A stretch of 64,000 nucleotides of DNA from Spinellus fusiger (GCA_025094145.1 JALLLS010000071.1:1-64000); one strand, 5' to 3'; shown: positions 35,481-47,745, counted from the first letter of the stretch. Notes: generated by a model not told the origin, from the letters alone. Numbers and translations are program-made.

Positions 35481-36164
35481 ATGAGCGACGCATACGGATC
35501 TGCCTCTGACCAAGAGAGTTTCCTGTCGGGCGATGAGTCCAGCAACAGCTATGACAAAATGCCTGACTTTATGTCGAGTCTTTCTTACAGCACCAACAAA
35601 CTCCAGCCCTTGGGCATGCATGGAGGGATTGATTTTCTGCCTACGGACACTACTCCCCTGGGCGGTACTTCTTTAGCTCCCTCGCGTGGATGGACAGACG
35701 ATCTGTGCTATGGCACAGGCACAACCTACCTGGCAGGCCTCACATTGGGAGGTGCCTATGGTATGGCAGAGGGATTGCGTAAAGGTGCAGGCTCCACAAA
35801 TGCCAAAGTACGACTCAACACGACCCTCAACACAATCACACGCCGAGGACCTGGATTGGGAAATGCAGTGGGTGTTGTGGCTATACTGTACAACTCCTCC
35901 ACTGCCTTGTTTGACTATGCACAGGGCTCCCATACCATTGTCAATAGTGTGGCAGGAGGAGCCATTGCAGGGGCTGTTTTCAAGAGCACAGCAGGTAAAT
36001 CAGTGTTGCAGTGTTGTGGGTTTCTATTAATGCACCCTGCTCTCCTACTAAAACAAAACAAAAACAAAACAAAAGGCCCACGTGCTATGGCCATTGCTTC
36101 TGCTGTGTGTGCTGGTGCAGCAGGTGTTTGGTCCGCTGCAGTCTCCTTGTGGACCCACTCATAG
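35481..36164 (+). CDS. TIM23: Mitochondrial import inner membrane translocase subunit TIM23
   Basis: Channel-forming subunit of the presequence translocase. Exons 35481-35994 and 36076-36164 give 200 residues. A hydrophilic intermembrane-space domain (MSDAYGSASDQESF ... GGIDFLPTD) is followed by four Gly-rich helices of the Tim17/22/23 fold: TYLAGLTLGGAYGMAEGL, GNAVGVVAILYNSSTALFDY, TIVNSVAGGAIAGAVFKSTA and AMAIASAVCAGAAGVWSAAV. The 81-nt intron is a multiple of three and stop-free, so a retained intron would insert 27 residues between helices 3 and 4. Convergent with the DHHC gene, 132 bp apart. Confidence 0.94.
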   Translation: MSDAYGSASDQESFLSGDESSNSYDKMPDFMSSLSYSTNKLQPLGMHGGIDFLPTDTTPLGGTSLAPSRGWTDDLCYGTGTTYLAGLTLGGAYGMAEGLRKGAGSTNAKVRLNTTLNTITRRGPGLGNAVGVVAILYNSSTALFDYAQGSHTIVNSVAGGAIAGAVFKSTAGKSVLQCCGFLLMHPALLLKQNKNKTKGPRAMAIASAVCAGAAGVWSAAVSLWTHS

Positions 36165-36296
36165 GTGTTTATTTTCTCTACTGGGCAGGGACTCCTTTTC
36201 CATTCTCCCATTCGGTGCCTGTGTATTTTTATAAAGCAAAAGCAAAAACAAACAAAAGTAGGATGTTTATAGACTTAATATGAGATGTATCATTAT

Positions 36297-37740
36297 TCAA
36301 TCGTCTTTGGTTTGTTTGGAGGAAAGGGACATTGGCACCAGTGGCACAGTGTCCTCGTCCTCTTCTGTCCAGTGGGACTGCTCTTCTTGTTGATCTTGTT
36401 GATAATGCTTTTGCCATGCATGTCGGGCACCCATTCCACTCCTGCCCATGGGACTGCTATTGTCTCTAGTGTGACTTTTATATTCTTCGTGGCCAACGGA
36501 GTAGGCATCACTGTCAGAAGCAAAACTTCCAGAGTCATAATAGTCACTCTCCTCACTGGCGGAAGGCTCGGGTGCATTTGGGTGGGCACGTCTTGCATAC
36601 AGTCTCTCTTGATCTCTTTTGTACTGGGAAGAGAACACAGAGGGTCTTAGATCGTCCGGGTCTCTGGGAGGCCAGTAAAAGACAACCGCTGGATCTGCAC
36701 TGGGATCCAATGAAAAGTCCATGCCGTTGGTGTGGGCGGGCTGGGGCCATAGCCACAGGAGAGGGTTGGGGCCCAGGACACTGCTTATGTTTTTATACAG
36801 GCCAACATCAAATGGATACACTACCTTGTTGAGTCGTATGAGTAAGGGACTCCCTAGGGTGACTTACAGGAGGAATCTTGCCACGGCGTACGAGATCGCT
36901 GACTTTGCCTCTCTCCCATGCCTCAATGGAGGATTGGTTTTGGGATAGACAGTAGAGATGGTAGACTGCTAGTATCCCCACACAAAAAAAGACGACAAAG
37001 GCCAGGACAAAGTTCAGAACCATAAATACCACTTCTGTAGTGGAGGGTTCTGCGTCAAACTAAGAGACGGTGGGTGGGGTTAAATAGAGATGTCTCTGGA
37101 TGTGTGTCTATAGAAGAACCTACCTGGAAGTGTCGGATGGCAGACATCACCTCACACACTCTCCATACCAACAAACCAAGCACATAAGCACAGGACATGG
37201 AGGCATACAGCACAAAGCGTAGAAAGTGTGGGTAGTTTCCATGGCCTACACAGTTGTTGATCCAAGGGCAGTGATGGTCCATTTTGAGCACACAGCGTTG
37301 GCAGTATCTGCAGTGGTGGGTTCTGGGTGGTTTGTACAGTTGACAGCCCTTGCATGCGCGTGGACCTGTAATGCCCTTGGGACGACACTCTTGGACAAGG
37401 ACTGCTGGTGTCTACTGGACACATGCAGGTGTGTGCAGTGTGTATCGACATCAACATGGGCATAAACATCAGTAGCTGTTCTTTCTCTTCTCTCTTTCTC
37501 TTTCTCTAGGTCTCTCTAGCCTATTACCCAGTCTTTAGGCACTCTACCAGGGTCTGTGGTGACTGCCAGGTAGTAGTTGACATACACCATAACCACCAGG
37601 ACGTTCAATGGAAGAAGAAGTCCAAGAGTGTCCTTCTCCATATGGGGAAAAAAGACCATCCATTGTGAAGAATAGGCAATAGTGGTAATGAGGAGAAGAA
37701 CACCCACAATAAACACTTTGCCTGGGATATATTCCAACAT
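36297..37740 (-). CDS. DHHC palmitoyltransferase (Pfa4-like)
   Basis: Integral membrane S-acyltransferase. The ATG at 37740 starts MLEYIPGKVFIVGVLLLITT (TM1) and LLLPLNVLVVMVYVNYYLAV (TM2); exon 1 ends KDW at 37528. The cysteine-rich domain reads CKGCQLYKPPRTHHCRYCQR then MDHHCPWINNCVGHGN, containing the catalytic DHHC. TM3 and TM4 are FVLYASMSCAYVLGLLVW and FMVLNFVLAFVVFFCVGILA. The TTxE-like motif is NQSSIEAWE, and the PaCCT-like segment YPFDVGLYKNISSVLGPN precedes a cytosolic tail with WPPRDPDD and acidic Ser-rich stretches. The yeast Pfa4 assignment (ER, chitin synthase chaperone target) is inference from the tail motif. Confidence 0.88.
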
Positions 37741-38025
37741 GAGCAAAAGAACAATGAGCAGGTTGCTACAGTAGCACTGCAAATAGCATTGCTCTCTCTT
37801 TCTCTGGCCATTCTAAAGAAGCCAATCAATCCTCTTGCTATAGGGAGATGACTCAGCGCCCTACAGACAGTCACACACTCTCCCATCCAATCCACTGCTG
37901 CTGTTTCTTCTTCTTTCACTTCTTCTTTCACTTCCTCCACCTCTACTTCTCCCGCATCGCTCTTTTGTTCTTCCTTGTTCTTCCCCCTTTTTCTTCCTTT
38001 CTCATTCTTCATCACAGTTTATTAT

Positions 38026-39525
38026 ATGCAGGATACAAAGAGTAGAAAGCCTGCCAGTAAGTCATCTCTTGCTCTATTCTCACTCATGCCCTTCAACAGA
38101 CACCGCATTCAAGCAGCAGCGACTCAAAGCATGGCAGCCCCTCCTCACACCCAAGACAGTTCTCCCCACTCTGTTTGCAGCAGGCATAGTGTTTGCCCCC
38201 TTGGGAGGACTGTTTTTGTATGAAAGCGACACTGTGAATGAGATTATTATCGACTACACCAGCTGTGCCGATAACAAGGGCACAGCTACCATTCTCACCG
38301 ATGACCTTTATAGCTACAAATTCACATCTGAAAATACAACAGGTAGAGCCCCCTTCAAGGGATCTTGTGACTGTGCTAAGCTTCTAAGTTATCCATGCTC
38401 CCAGCTACCGACTGGTTAATGCCACCACCTACTTAGACCAGCAGCCTCTGCCGCCGGGAGACGTTGTCCAGCGCTGTCTGATTGAGTTCTCCATTCCCAT
38501 GCCATTGAGTGGGCCTATTTTTCTCTATTACAAGATCACCAATTTCTACCAAAACCACCGTAAATATGTAAAGAGTCTGAGTTACAGCCAGCTGCATGGG
38601 GATGCGATTACACCCACAGATGCCAACTTGTTCTGCCATCCTATGGGTGTGGATCCCAATGGCAAAATCTACTATCCCTGTGGACTGATAGCGAATTCCA
38701 TGTTCAATGGTAGTGACTTCAAAATAACAATAATAACAGCAGCAGCAATAACAGCAACAGCAATAGAGAGTGGAGAAACTCACTCTTTCTTTTCTTTCTC
38801 TCAACAGACTCTTTTAGTGCACTGACACTCCTCAATCCTCGTGGTGCCAGCGAAACCAACCACACGTACGCCTTTAGCGAAAAGGGCATTGCTTGGCCCT
38901 CCGATGCCGCTCGATTTGGAAAAACCAACTTGCCACTCGACCAAATCACGCCGCCCACCAACTGGGTCAAGCGCTATGGCAATAACTTTGAACTCAAACA
39001 GTTTGATCCTCAAGCCGATGAACATTTCCAAGTATGGATGCGGACCAGCTGGTACCCTACCTTCCGTAAACTGTACTCGCACTACCAGGGAGAAACATTG
39101 CAGGCTGGCATGTATGTAGTGGAGGTGGATCTTAATTATGAGATCCGTGCTTTTGGAGGCACCAAGTCCATTGTATTGACAGGCACGTCTTTTCTGGGAG
39201 ACCGCAATTCATTCATGGGGATGGCCTATATTGTGATGGGCTGTATTTGTGCATTTCTCGGTGTGACGTTCCTGGCATGGCACTTTTTCAAGCCAAGGTG
39301 GGTTAGCTGTAGAAAGAGAAAGAGAAAGAGAAAGAGAAAGAAACACGCATATACATACACACATACACATACACTCACACTAGTAGCTGTAGAAAGAAAG
39401 AAAAAAACAAACAAACAAACAAACAAACAAACAAAAATACTTATGCTTTATTGTGTTGTATCAATAGAAAACTGGGAGATCACGATCGGTTGTCTTGGAA
39501 CCAGCAGGGCACTGTGCACAAGTAG
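38026..39525 (+). CDS. CDC50/LEM3 family P4-ATPase (flippase) beta subunit
   Basis: Partner needed for ER exit and activity of phospholipid flippases. Five exons (38026-38056, 38100-38342, 38389-38709, 38808-39297, 39468-39525) give 380 residues. Start [10 protein letters not shown], then the family signature [22 protein letters not shown]1 [19 protein letters not shown], ectodomain with [20 protein letters not shown], paired Cys (CHPMG ... [12 protein letters not shown]), [28 protein letters not shown], and TM2 [20 protein letters not shown]. The last intron is filled with GAAA, CA and AAAC repeats. The gene is divergent from the DHHC gene (285 bp) and ends 2 bp from the ERG8 stop codon. Confidence 0.94.
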
Positions 39526-39527
39526 TA

Positions 39528-41491
39528 TTAATAAAGAGTAAAGCCAGGCATGGTGTGTTCCTGCACAAGTGTCACTCCATTGGAATCATACGTGGAGAGT
39601 AAAGGAGCCACATTCAATAGTTTCCACTCTTTCCAGACCGCATGGATGTGTGTCTTTGCAGTGGTGGAAAGAACAATGCAGTAAATGGCATCATAGCCCC
39701 CCGCTAATCATAAGAGAAGGAAGAATAAGCAACTAAAGAAGAATAGAATAGAGAAAAGAGTACCTCCTGGAACACCAGCCATGACTGCACCGGGAATGGA
39801 CTCACAAGCATCCAGTAATTGTGTTTGTTCTTGGGGCTCAATGGGTACATTAGAGTGTTGGCTCATCTCCCGAAGCAACTGACGGACATTTGCAAATGCC
39901 TTTACAAGACCCACCATGGACTGCATGACTGGGCTTGTAGGAAGTGTTTCCCACTATAGAGATGTGTGGAGAGAGATGTGTGGAGAGAGAGAGAGAGATG
40001 TTAAGCACATGGATCTCCTTCCTCTTTGTTGGTTGTTCGTGCACCGACTTACTTCACATGGCTTATGGGTTGCGCAGAGATCCAATGCTGCTTCATACTC
40101 CTGTGCATGAGTAATACTTGCAGATTGTAGTTCTCTTAGAGCATGTTCTACATTAGTATTGTAACTGCTCAGGGATTGCCATAGAGTGTGGGCTATCAAA
40201 CAAGAACATTGAGATACACAAGATGAGCCTACCCCATATCCTATCTATCTATTTATACTGTCTCGGTAGAGTCTTGTCTTACCTTGTTCAGGATGAGATG
40301 TACGCCATGCTAGGACCTTGCTTGCTAAAGTGGGTGTATGACTACCAGCGTCAATATCAGCCAGCATAAGCTCGAATCTCGGAGGCAGTGTGAATGGCAC
40401 TACACGGTGATCCCATCTACTCTCCTTCTTCATGAGTCCACAGGGTTATATGGATATGGATATGGATATGGATATAGATATAGATATAGATATAGATGTG
40501 TGTGTGTAGAGTCATAAGCTATTGGTGGGTATTTCCCTTACTTACTCTTCATTCTCAGGACTCAATTGCTGCAATAACACAGCACTGCTAGTGTCTTCTT
40601 TCTTTTGTAGACACATCAATACATACCCTCCAATGCGCTTCTTTCTTTCTTTCTTTCTTACCATAAGATCATTGAGAAGACGAGGATGGAATCTGCGGTA
40701 ACAGTGACTTCCCCACACAGCAGCAGACACATCAAACCCACTGCCCACCTTTCCCTGCGCATAGCAATGGACAAACTGGGCTATATTATGAACCCATTGA
40801 AGATCCTCCCGTGTGTCTAGTTTGGAAGAGAGAAGATGGGCATACAGTGCAGCCACTAGACTTGTCGTAAGAGCAGCAGATGAACCCAGACCTGTTTTAT
40901 GGACAGACGACAGAGTGCAGTGGGTGGGTGCAAAGGCAGGAATCTTTTCCAGATTCTCAATCTCAGAAGAAAGTCCCAAGGACTGAAGCTACTTGGTCTC
41001 TCTGCTATCAGTCCCACATGCACACCACCTTTTTCTATGCAATATAAGGGATAGGGTCTGTGCCTACCTGTGCTTGTTGTGAATAGAAATCATTGTCGCC
41101 TACAATCACAATATCATACTCCAGATGCAACTGCCGCCATGCCTCTTTGCCCATCTTCTCACGTAGAATGGAAAGAGTGAATCGAATAGCAGGTTCAACA
41201 AAGGGGTTGTGTCCGCGTTGACTAGAACAGGTCCACGTCTCAATACCACCACCCCCTCACAGATCAATAGAAATACCATTCAATGACAAAGGGGTCAGCC
41301 TGGACTGTATATTCCCAATGAGCATCCTTAAACTGTGGTGAGTGGACATGGATGCCTGGCACTTTGCTTGGACGGATGATCGTATAAAACCGAGCACTCG
41401 TGCCTACAACAAGACCCTGGTAGGCCTGGTCAAGCACAAGGTAGCCTCCTGTTAATAGGACCTTTCCTGGTGCAGAAACAATGGTTGTCAT
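39528..41491 (-). CDS. ERG8: Phosphomevalonate kinase (mevalonate pathway)
   Basis: GHMP-family kinase converting mevalonate-5-phosphate to the diphosphate for sterols and carotenoids. Minus-strand reading: start MTTIVSAPGKVLLTGGYLVL, then YQGLVVGTSARFYTII, NPFVEPAIRFTLSILREKMG, the ATP-binding GHMP motif KTGLGSSAALTTSLVAALYA, QGKVGSGFDVSAAVWGSHCY, and the C-terminal GHMP segment GGYDAIYCIVLSTTAKTHIH, ending MPGFTLY. A 55-nt intron separates DPFVIE from QRGHNPFVE. The active-site Ser/Gly loop and the Asp in GFDVS are present. Opposed to CDC50, with stop codons 2 bp apart. Confidence 0.93.
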
Positions 41492-41905
41492 GGTCAACAG
41501 TGCTGTATGTTGGTGTAAGAAAGAAACAACCAGTCAAAGAAAAAAAAGAAAAAAGAAAGTCAAGGTGCTATGGGGTGGAAGCACCCAAAATAGGAAATCA
41601 AGAGATAGGTTGGATAGCCAATCATTATCGCTTATATTTTATTTTATTTTATTTTATCTCAATTGCTTTTCGTGGAGGGAAAGCACGAGACATAAGAATC
41701 CACTGTGAGAGGAATCCTGGATGAATTGCATAAAAGACAATACTAGTGTTGCTGTTTATTATTGCAGGTGGTGTTATAATGGGTGTTATAAGTGGGGTGG
41801 TTGCTATTCTCCTTGCTATTCTTATTAATATTTTTGTTTTGTTTTTCATGAATGTAGATGAGTGTTTCTTGGTAGCATTTAATAGTATTTAATAGTATTT
41901 AATAG

Positions 41906-41936
<31 letters not shown>

Positions 41937-41974
41937 GACTATTACTATTAGAGTTTTAGTTATTACTATTACTA

Positions 41975-42005
<31 letters not shown>

Positions 42006-42995
42006 TAGGGTTTTAGTTATTACTATAAACACCTTTGTTTTCATTTCAATAATAAACCCACTGAAGGAATAGAGAAGAATTTTGATTCAGTTATAGGTTT
42101 GTGCTTCTCTTTTGTTCATATCACCTAGTACGGCTTCTCTTTTGACTTTTCTTTGGCCGCTCATCGGAGTGAACAAAGTCTAATTTAAGCTGTGAGCGTA
42201 TTTTGAGTGGCGATGAATTGTGGTTGCAGTCGATTCTTTTTCTATAAGCTGACCGATGAGTGTATTAGCGGGATGTACGCCCATCTCTCCCTCCCTCTCT
42301 CTCCCTCTCTCCTGCAGATACGATGAGTTTATTTGTTGATGGTGAGGAGTCTACAGGGAACATGGAGTACACAAGTACAGAGTACATTAACACAGAGTAC
42401 ATCAACACAAAACACATCAACACAAAACACATCAACATCTTATCTTTGGATGTGTTTCTGTCACTGCTTTTTCCTTCTCTTTTCTTGAGGCCATTCTCCA
42501 TCATACCACTGCGGACTCTGGGACACTTCATCTCTGTCTTTTTTTCGGATCCTCCCAAGAATCCATGCCTCCAACACACTTTCTTTTAGAATCATACCTT
42601 GCATGGGAAATCTCTCTTTTTTTTTATTTTTATTTTTATTTTTTGTTTCCTTAGTGATCCCCCTTGAGAATGAAAGACCATGGTCCTAAGAACAAGTGTC
42701 TGTGGACCCCAACTCAGGGATAAACCTAAAGCCAGGCTCTGTTCTGTCATGAAGAAAGAGCAGGTGAAACTCCACTCCATAGTTGGTATTTAGGAAAGTG
42801 GGACAATTCATGCACACTTCTATTCGGAGGTCCATAGTATACACACTTGACTACTAAAAAAAAGTGTGTGTGTCTGGTAACCTCTCTTTTTTGTTCTTTT
42901 TTTTTGTTCTCTTTTTTGTTCTTTTTTTTTGTTCTTTTTTTTGTTCTTTTTTTTTGCTCTTGTTCTTTTGTGGCTACAAGGCTATCTTGTAAAGA
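41492..42995. repeat. Intergenic, trinucleotide and TATT repeats
   Basis: Contains tttattttattttatttta (about 41637-41657), tandem tatttaatagtattta (41872-41910) and two ATT/TTA trinucleotide runs (41908-41935, 41960-42005) joined by a repeated gggttttagttattacta segment. From 42370 there is a short tandem array of acacaacatcaac-like units, and 42885-42960 is a ttttttgttctttttt array. No gene that I can support. Confidence 0.6.
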
Positions 42996-43416
42996 TGTCA
43001 GCTGTCCTAAGGATGGCTACTATGGCCAATGTTATTCTGGAAAAGGTATTCTTTATGTCTTGTTGTAGAAGGAAAAAGAAAAAAGAAAAAAAATACTGTA
43101 TTGCAGAAAATAGGAGTGTAGTTTTTGTAGACAATAGAAAGAAGAGGTATGCCTAGAATAGGCCCAAAATATAATAAAATAATACCCGTCTGGCAGTGTC
43201 TCTCATACATTATTTCATCAAGAACAAGACATGCCAGTGGTCTCTTTTTTCTCATGGCAGTCGATGGATCAAGAGAAGACTAGAAAAAGAGAAAGAGCCG
43301 ATACAAGTGCTACGGCCGACGATGGAATAAAGTGTGATACGTCTCATGAAGCAGAAAACGCACACACAGCTTTGCACACCTCTGTATTGCCTATTGGAGA
43401 AAGTGTCAATGTGTAG
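42996..43416 (+). CDS. Possible small two-exon hypothetical gene
   Basis: The exon MSAVLRMATMANVILEK (42996-43045, donor gtattc) can be joined in phase to 43261-43416 (acceptor ggcag) encoding SMDQEKTRKRERADTSATAD ... LPIGESVNV. The product would be 68 residues: a hydrophobic N-terminus and a charged tail. No family recognised. The upstream T-rich repeat and the 215-nt intron are both unusual here, so this is tentative. Confidence 0.2.
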
Positions 43417-45832
43417 CTGCTACAATGATGAAAGTATAAATAAAATAGAGTAGCTGATTTGGAATTCCTTCATTCCACCATCTGTCCCAAGAATGCCCTC
43501 AGTCCTAAATGTTATTTTGCCATTCAACTTATTCATTGATCCAAAATGTAACAATGGAAAGTGACACATTTCTAGTCAACACAACAGGGCATTGAATTCA
43601 TAACAGTAAAGAATGATGCCTCAGTTCGAATGAGAATAATAAACCCTTTTATTTCATGTTTATTTTACTATTTATATTTCTTTTGTTCTTTCTGTTGGGT
43701 CCCATCTTTGTGTCTGTCTTTTATGGAAGCAGTGCTCTATACTCTAGTCAAATGAGTCTGTTTTCTTGCACCAACAAGACTTATTTTTAAGAGGTACCAT
43801 GATCCAGGCCGATACTTTATTTTCTATTATTAGTGTTATTATTATCAGTGTTAGTGTTATTATTAGTGTTATTATTATAGATAATAAAAGACGCCATAAG
43901 GCAGAGCATTACATAAGAACAAAAAAAAAGATCTCTGTGCATAAGATGAATAGGAATAAATTAAGAAAGAAAAAGAGAAAAAATAGAATAATTGCGGGAA
44001 AACTCCTTTTGTTTCCTGGATTCCAGTGAGAACCTAATCAATAGCGTGCTGATGGGTTGCTATATAAAATCATTCTCTCGTCTGTACTCTTTTCTTCTAT
44101 CATCAGAGAGTACAGACGAGAGCACAGGTCAGCACATGCTTCATTCACACTTCACTCACACATTGATCTAGCACTGTGGAATGGGATCCACGAATACAAA
44201 CTAGGAATAGTTAAATGTTTTCGACTACAATGAAAGAAATGTTTGTTTTTAATAAAGTAAGTTTAGTGTAAATACAAACATGAGAGAAGCATGAGTGGCC
44301 CTAAAGACAGGAATTGGATGAGTCATTTTTGTAATAAATAAGATAGAAAATAAGAGATTAAAAATAAAAATAAAAAAAGGTGTGTCCATCTGTCGCAAGA
44401 AGAGTCTACTCAAGTACCACATCAGTACTACTCGGGATATATCCTATAGTTTAGAGAGAGAGAGAGAAGAGTGGATAGTTTACAGTGCCAAGATTGAAAG
44501 ATAAGCATGAATTACTGGCCAATCATTGGGAGGATCTCCTCATCTATCCGTAATAAATACAAATGTCTATCATAAGAATAGAAAGAAAAAAGGGGGAGGA
44601 GTTGGGGTCATTTATAATAAACATAGATTCAATATATAAATACAATATATAAATACAACATATAAATACAATATAATAAAAGAATATATAAATACAACAT
44701 ATAAATACAATATAATAAAAGAATATAACCTTAAATCTCACCCAATTCTACTTGCGACAGAATTAAGATTTATTCTTCAATTTTAAATACTCCTGTGTGT
44801 CTATACTTGTTTGGGAATTATTCAATCCAGGCAGCACATAAAGTGGCTGTCAGATAGAACAGTGTAAACTGAGTATCAACTCAAAGTAGAGAGTGGCTGG
44901 CGCTCATTGAAAAAGAAGAAAAAAGGATTAAAAAAGGACTTAGTTGTTTTCCCGTAATGTGGGTGTAGCCTAGCGACAGCCCCCCGGATCCTATTCCCCG
45001 ATTCATGGTATCGGTCTTATAGCTAAACAAAGCAAGAGGAGGACACCCTTGTATCTCTTTTTCATATGCTGAATGGAGGTGATACATACGTACTTATTTA
45101 CATACACACATAGAAAGGTACAGGCACGTACATACATACATACATACATACATACATACATACATAGGCCTACATACATAAGCATGGATACATACATGGA
45201 TACATACATGGATACATACATTCATACATACATAGGCCTACAGATAGACAGATAGACCTACCTATCAACCTACTTATAACTCTATCAACCTACTTACATG
45301 CACCTACATGTAAATAAACAGGCAAATAATAAACATCAATAGGATGATAAACATCAATCGACAAATAAAGAGATCAGTCGACGAATAGAAACATCAATCG
45401 ACAAATCAATAAATCAATAATAATAATAATAATAATAATAAGAAAGATCAATAATGAGTCCAATAAATCAGTCAATAGAGACAGATCCAACCCTCATCAA
45501 CAGATAGGCAGGGACACCCCCATCCGATAGGTTAGAGAACGTCAATGCCATTCGTCAGCCTATAGACACCTCAACAAGATCAACAGATAGGCCCTCTTTA
45601 TTCATAGTACGGCAATGTTTTCCGACTTGCTACCGATAAAAATGTAAAGTGATAAAACGGAACAGGAGCTGAGTGATAAAAATGAGAAATAAAGTCTCTT
45701 TCCCTCTGTACTCCCAGTAATGAACAGGTTTTATTGCAGTCAACGCATATTTTTACCAAGATTTTGCCCTTTTGCCTTTTCTGTTTCTTGGCCTCTCTTT
45801 CTTCTTCTGAACTATTTCCTTTCTTCTGTAGC
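43417..45832. other. Gene-poor interval with simple repeats
   Basis: Contains ATT/GTT repeats (43823-43880), a TATA box plus hairpin (44061-44122), an aatatataaatacaa tandem array (44625-44730), a TACA array (45128-45240), a TAA run (45415-45440) and caatcgacaaat-like repeats (45350-45420). No protein gene recognised. Confidence 0.55.
44061..44122 (+). other. TATA box followed by a 16-bp perfect hairpin
   Basis: TATATAAAAT at 44061-44070 is followed by CTCTCGTCTGTACTCT (44075-44090), a 16-nt loop, and its exact reverse complement (44107-44122). See the findings. Confidence 0.7.
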
Positions 45833-47745
45833 ATGACAACAGACTACACAGAATCAAAGTCGAGAAAGTTGATATTTCGACTACCAAAGTCCCGGTCATT
45901 GAATATACGCTGTCATTCATCCGACACCAAGAGAAATCGACCTGCCAAAGACACCCGACGTCCATTAGTGCATCGACTACAGACCATGTACCGCAACCTG
46001 CTTACCCATGTTGGCAGCAGAAAGAATAGCGCCAAACACCCAGACTACGCCTCCACCCATACACCAACAGAGAGTGCCATACCACAAGACCCACCTCAAT
46101 TGACCTATGTTCCTATGTTTTCGCACTCTTCATTGGAGTCCTGTCCACTGCCAATGTACAGCCCACAGAACCGTCCATTTTCTCACTTTTTTGGAGACCT
46201 TGAACAAGTCGATGAATTGGATGAAAAGACACATCTTGATGAATTGGAAGAAGAAGATGAATTGGAAGAAGATGAATTGGAAGAAGATGAATTGGAAGAA
46301 GACGAATTGGAAGAAAAAAGAACGAAAATAACACCCACCCATTCACATCTCCTTACTATCTCCACCACACCCTTTTCCTCATTTTCATCACTTCACACCC
46401 AGTCTCTCCCTGACTTGATCTTTGTGGAAAAGTCACAGCCCTCTTCAGGTCCTTTGGATCCTGCATTGGTGTGGCGTGCATTGGAAAAAAACCCCTGTCC
46501 GACTGTCCCACGTTCCTATACCCCCGAGATCGACTTGCTACAAAAGACAGACTCCCACTCCAGTCTTTCCTTCCATGCACGTTCTGCTCTAGGTCGTATT
46601 CAATCTGTTCAGCGTAGAGAGCAGAAGGTGCTGGAGGCATGGCAGAATAACACAGCCCACATTCTACACCCTACCTACTCAGTAAGTGGCCTTTTTTATG
46701 TATATTTTATATTTTATATTTTATATTTTATTTTATTTTATTTTATTTTATTTTATTTTATTTTATTTTATTTTATTTTATTTTTCATTCAATGATCTCT
46801 TTTTATGATCTCCTTTTATAATCTCCTTTTATGATCTCCTACCTACACTAGCTCATCTACAGTAGCATCCTCGTATTCCTAGAACCCATTCTTATTGCTC
46901 TTCTACCAAAGCCAATGCGCTTGTTCATTTTATTCTCCATGAAATCCTTACTACTGAGCACTCCTACCGCTCACTACTGTCTCTGATTGAAACGGTAAGT
47001 ACCAGGGAGAATGAACTTGTCCCTCATCCTGTGTGTATTGAATAGCGCTACATGCGTCAAATGGTGCATGCTTCCAAGGAAAAGTACGCCCTTGTCAAGT
47101 CAAGCGATGTCCTGGTACTGTTCAGCCATCTGCCTGCCCTCTGTGCGCTGTCCAACCAAGTGTTGGATGCCTTTGGTCCCACTACACCTGATGTCTCGGG
47201 ATGGCTTCCATGGCGAGTCCCTATAGGCAAGGTGTTTTGTCGTCTGGCCCAACCCCTTGTTGTCTTTCTGCAGTACACACTTCACTATCAGACCCACCAA
47301 AAGTCAATTAAAAAGGCGTGCAATAATGCTCTCTTTGTAAAGATTAATCAGGTAACATTGGGTGTATAAGCATGTCCTCTTTTTATTGTTGGTATTGTTG
47401 GTATTGTTGGTATTACCATTACCCTTACCATTGTTGTGGTTCCCTTGCGCTCTCCTGGCCTCGCTAACAAACCCCACGGAGGGAATGTTTAGGATACATT
47501 GCGAAGAAGGGATAGTAATCGATTGGGTATGAGTGACTATTTGATAGCCCCCATTCAACGCGTACCACGCTACTGTATGCTTCTCAAGGGTAAGGATCCA
47601 CAGGAAACACGCAGGGTGACTGAGTGACTTGTTAGACCTGCTGAAATACACAGACCCATCGGATGAAGACTATGAGCCACTGACCAAGGCACTGTGCACA
47701 ATGACGAGTCTTGTTATGGCCATGGATCATGCTCAGTGTTGCTGA
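45833..47745 (+). CDS. RhoGEF with a DH domain and no visible PH domain
   Basis: Putative activator of a Rho-type GTPase. Exons 45833-46681, 46866-46994, 47046-47351, 47493-47589 and 47636-47745 sum to 496 residues. The N-terminal half is disordered and basic (MTTDYTESKSRKLIFRLPKS), with an acidic repeat DELEEDELEEDELEEDELEE. The DH domain is NALVHFILHEILTTEHSYRS, LLSLIETRYMRQMVHASKEK, LSNQVLDAFG, FCRLAQPLVVFLQYTLHY, and its signature helix SDYLIAPIQRVPRYCMLLKD. The frame ends about 35 residues after that helix, without a PH domain. Intron 1 carries a TTTTA repeat. Confidence 0.85.
46246..46320 (+). repeat. In-frame 15-bp coding minisatellite (Asp-Glu-Leu-Glu-Glu)
   Basis: Tandem gatgaattggaagaa units inside the RhoGEF exon encode four or five copies of DELEE. 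Copy number is a multiple of the codon length, so it can vary without a frameshift. Confidence 0.85.
46705..46790. repeat. TTTTA pentanucleotide array in RhoGEF intron 1
   Basis: About 12 tandem ttta/tttta units inside the first intron. Confidence 0.85.

Noticed and set aside
41225..41290. 21-nt intron or in-frame stop in ERG8 after DPFVIEW
   Set aside because: A 55-nt GT-AG intron ending ttctag restores the conserved NPFVE segment, so no mutation is needed.
45073..45255. Frame of Thr-Tyr-Ile-His repeats
   Set aside because: It is a translation of the TACA microsatellite.
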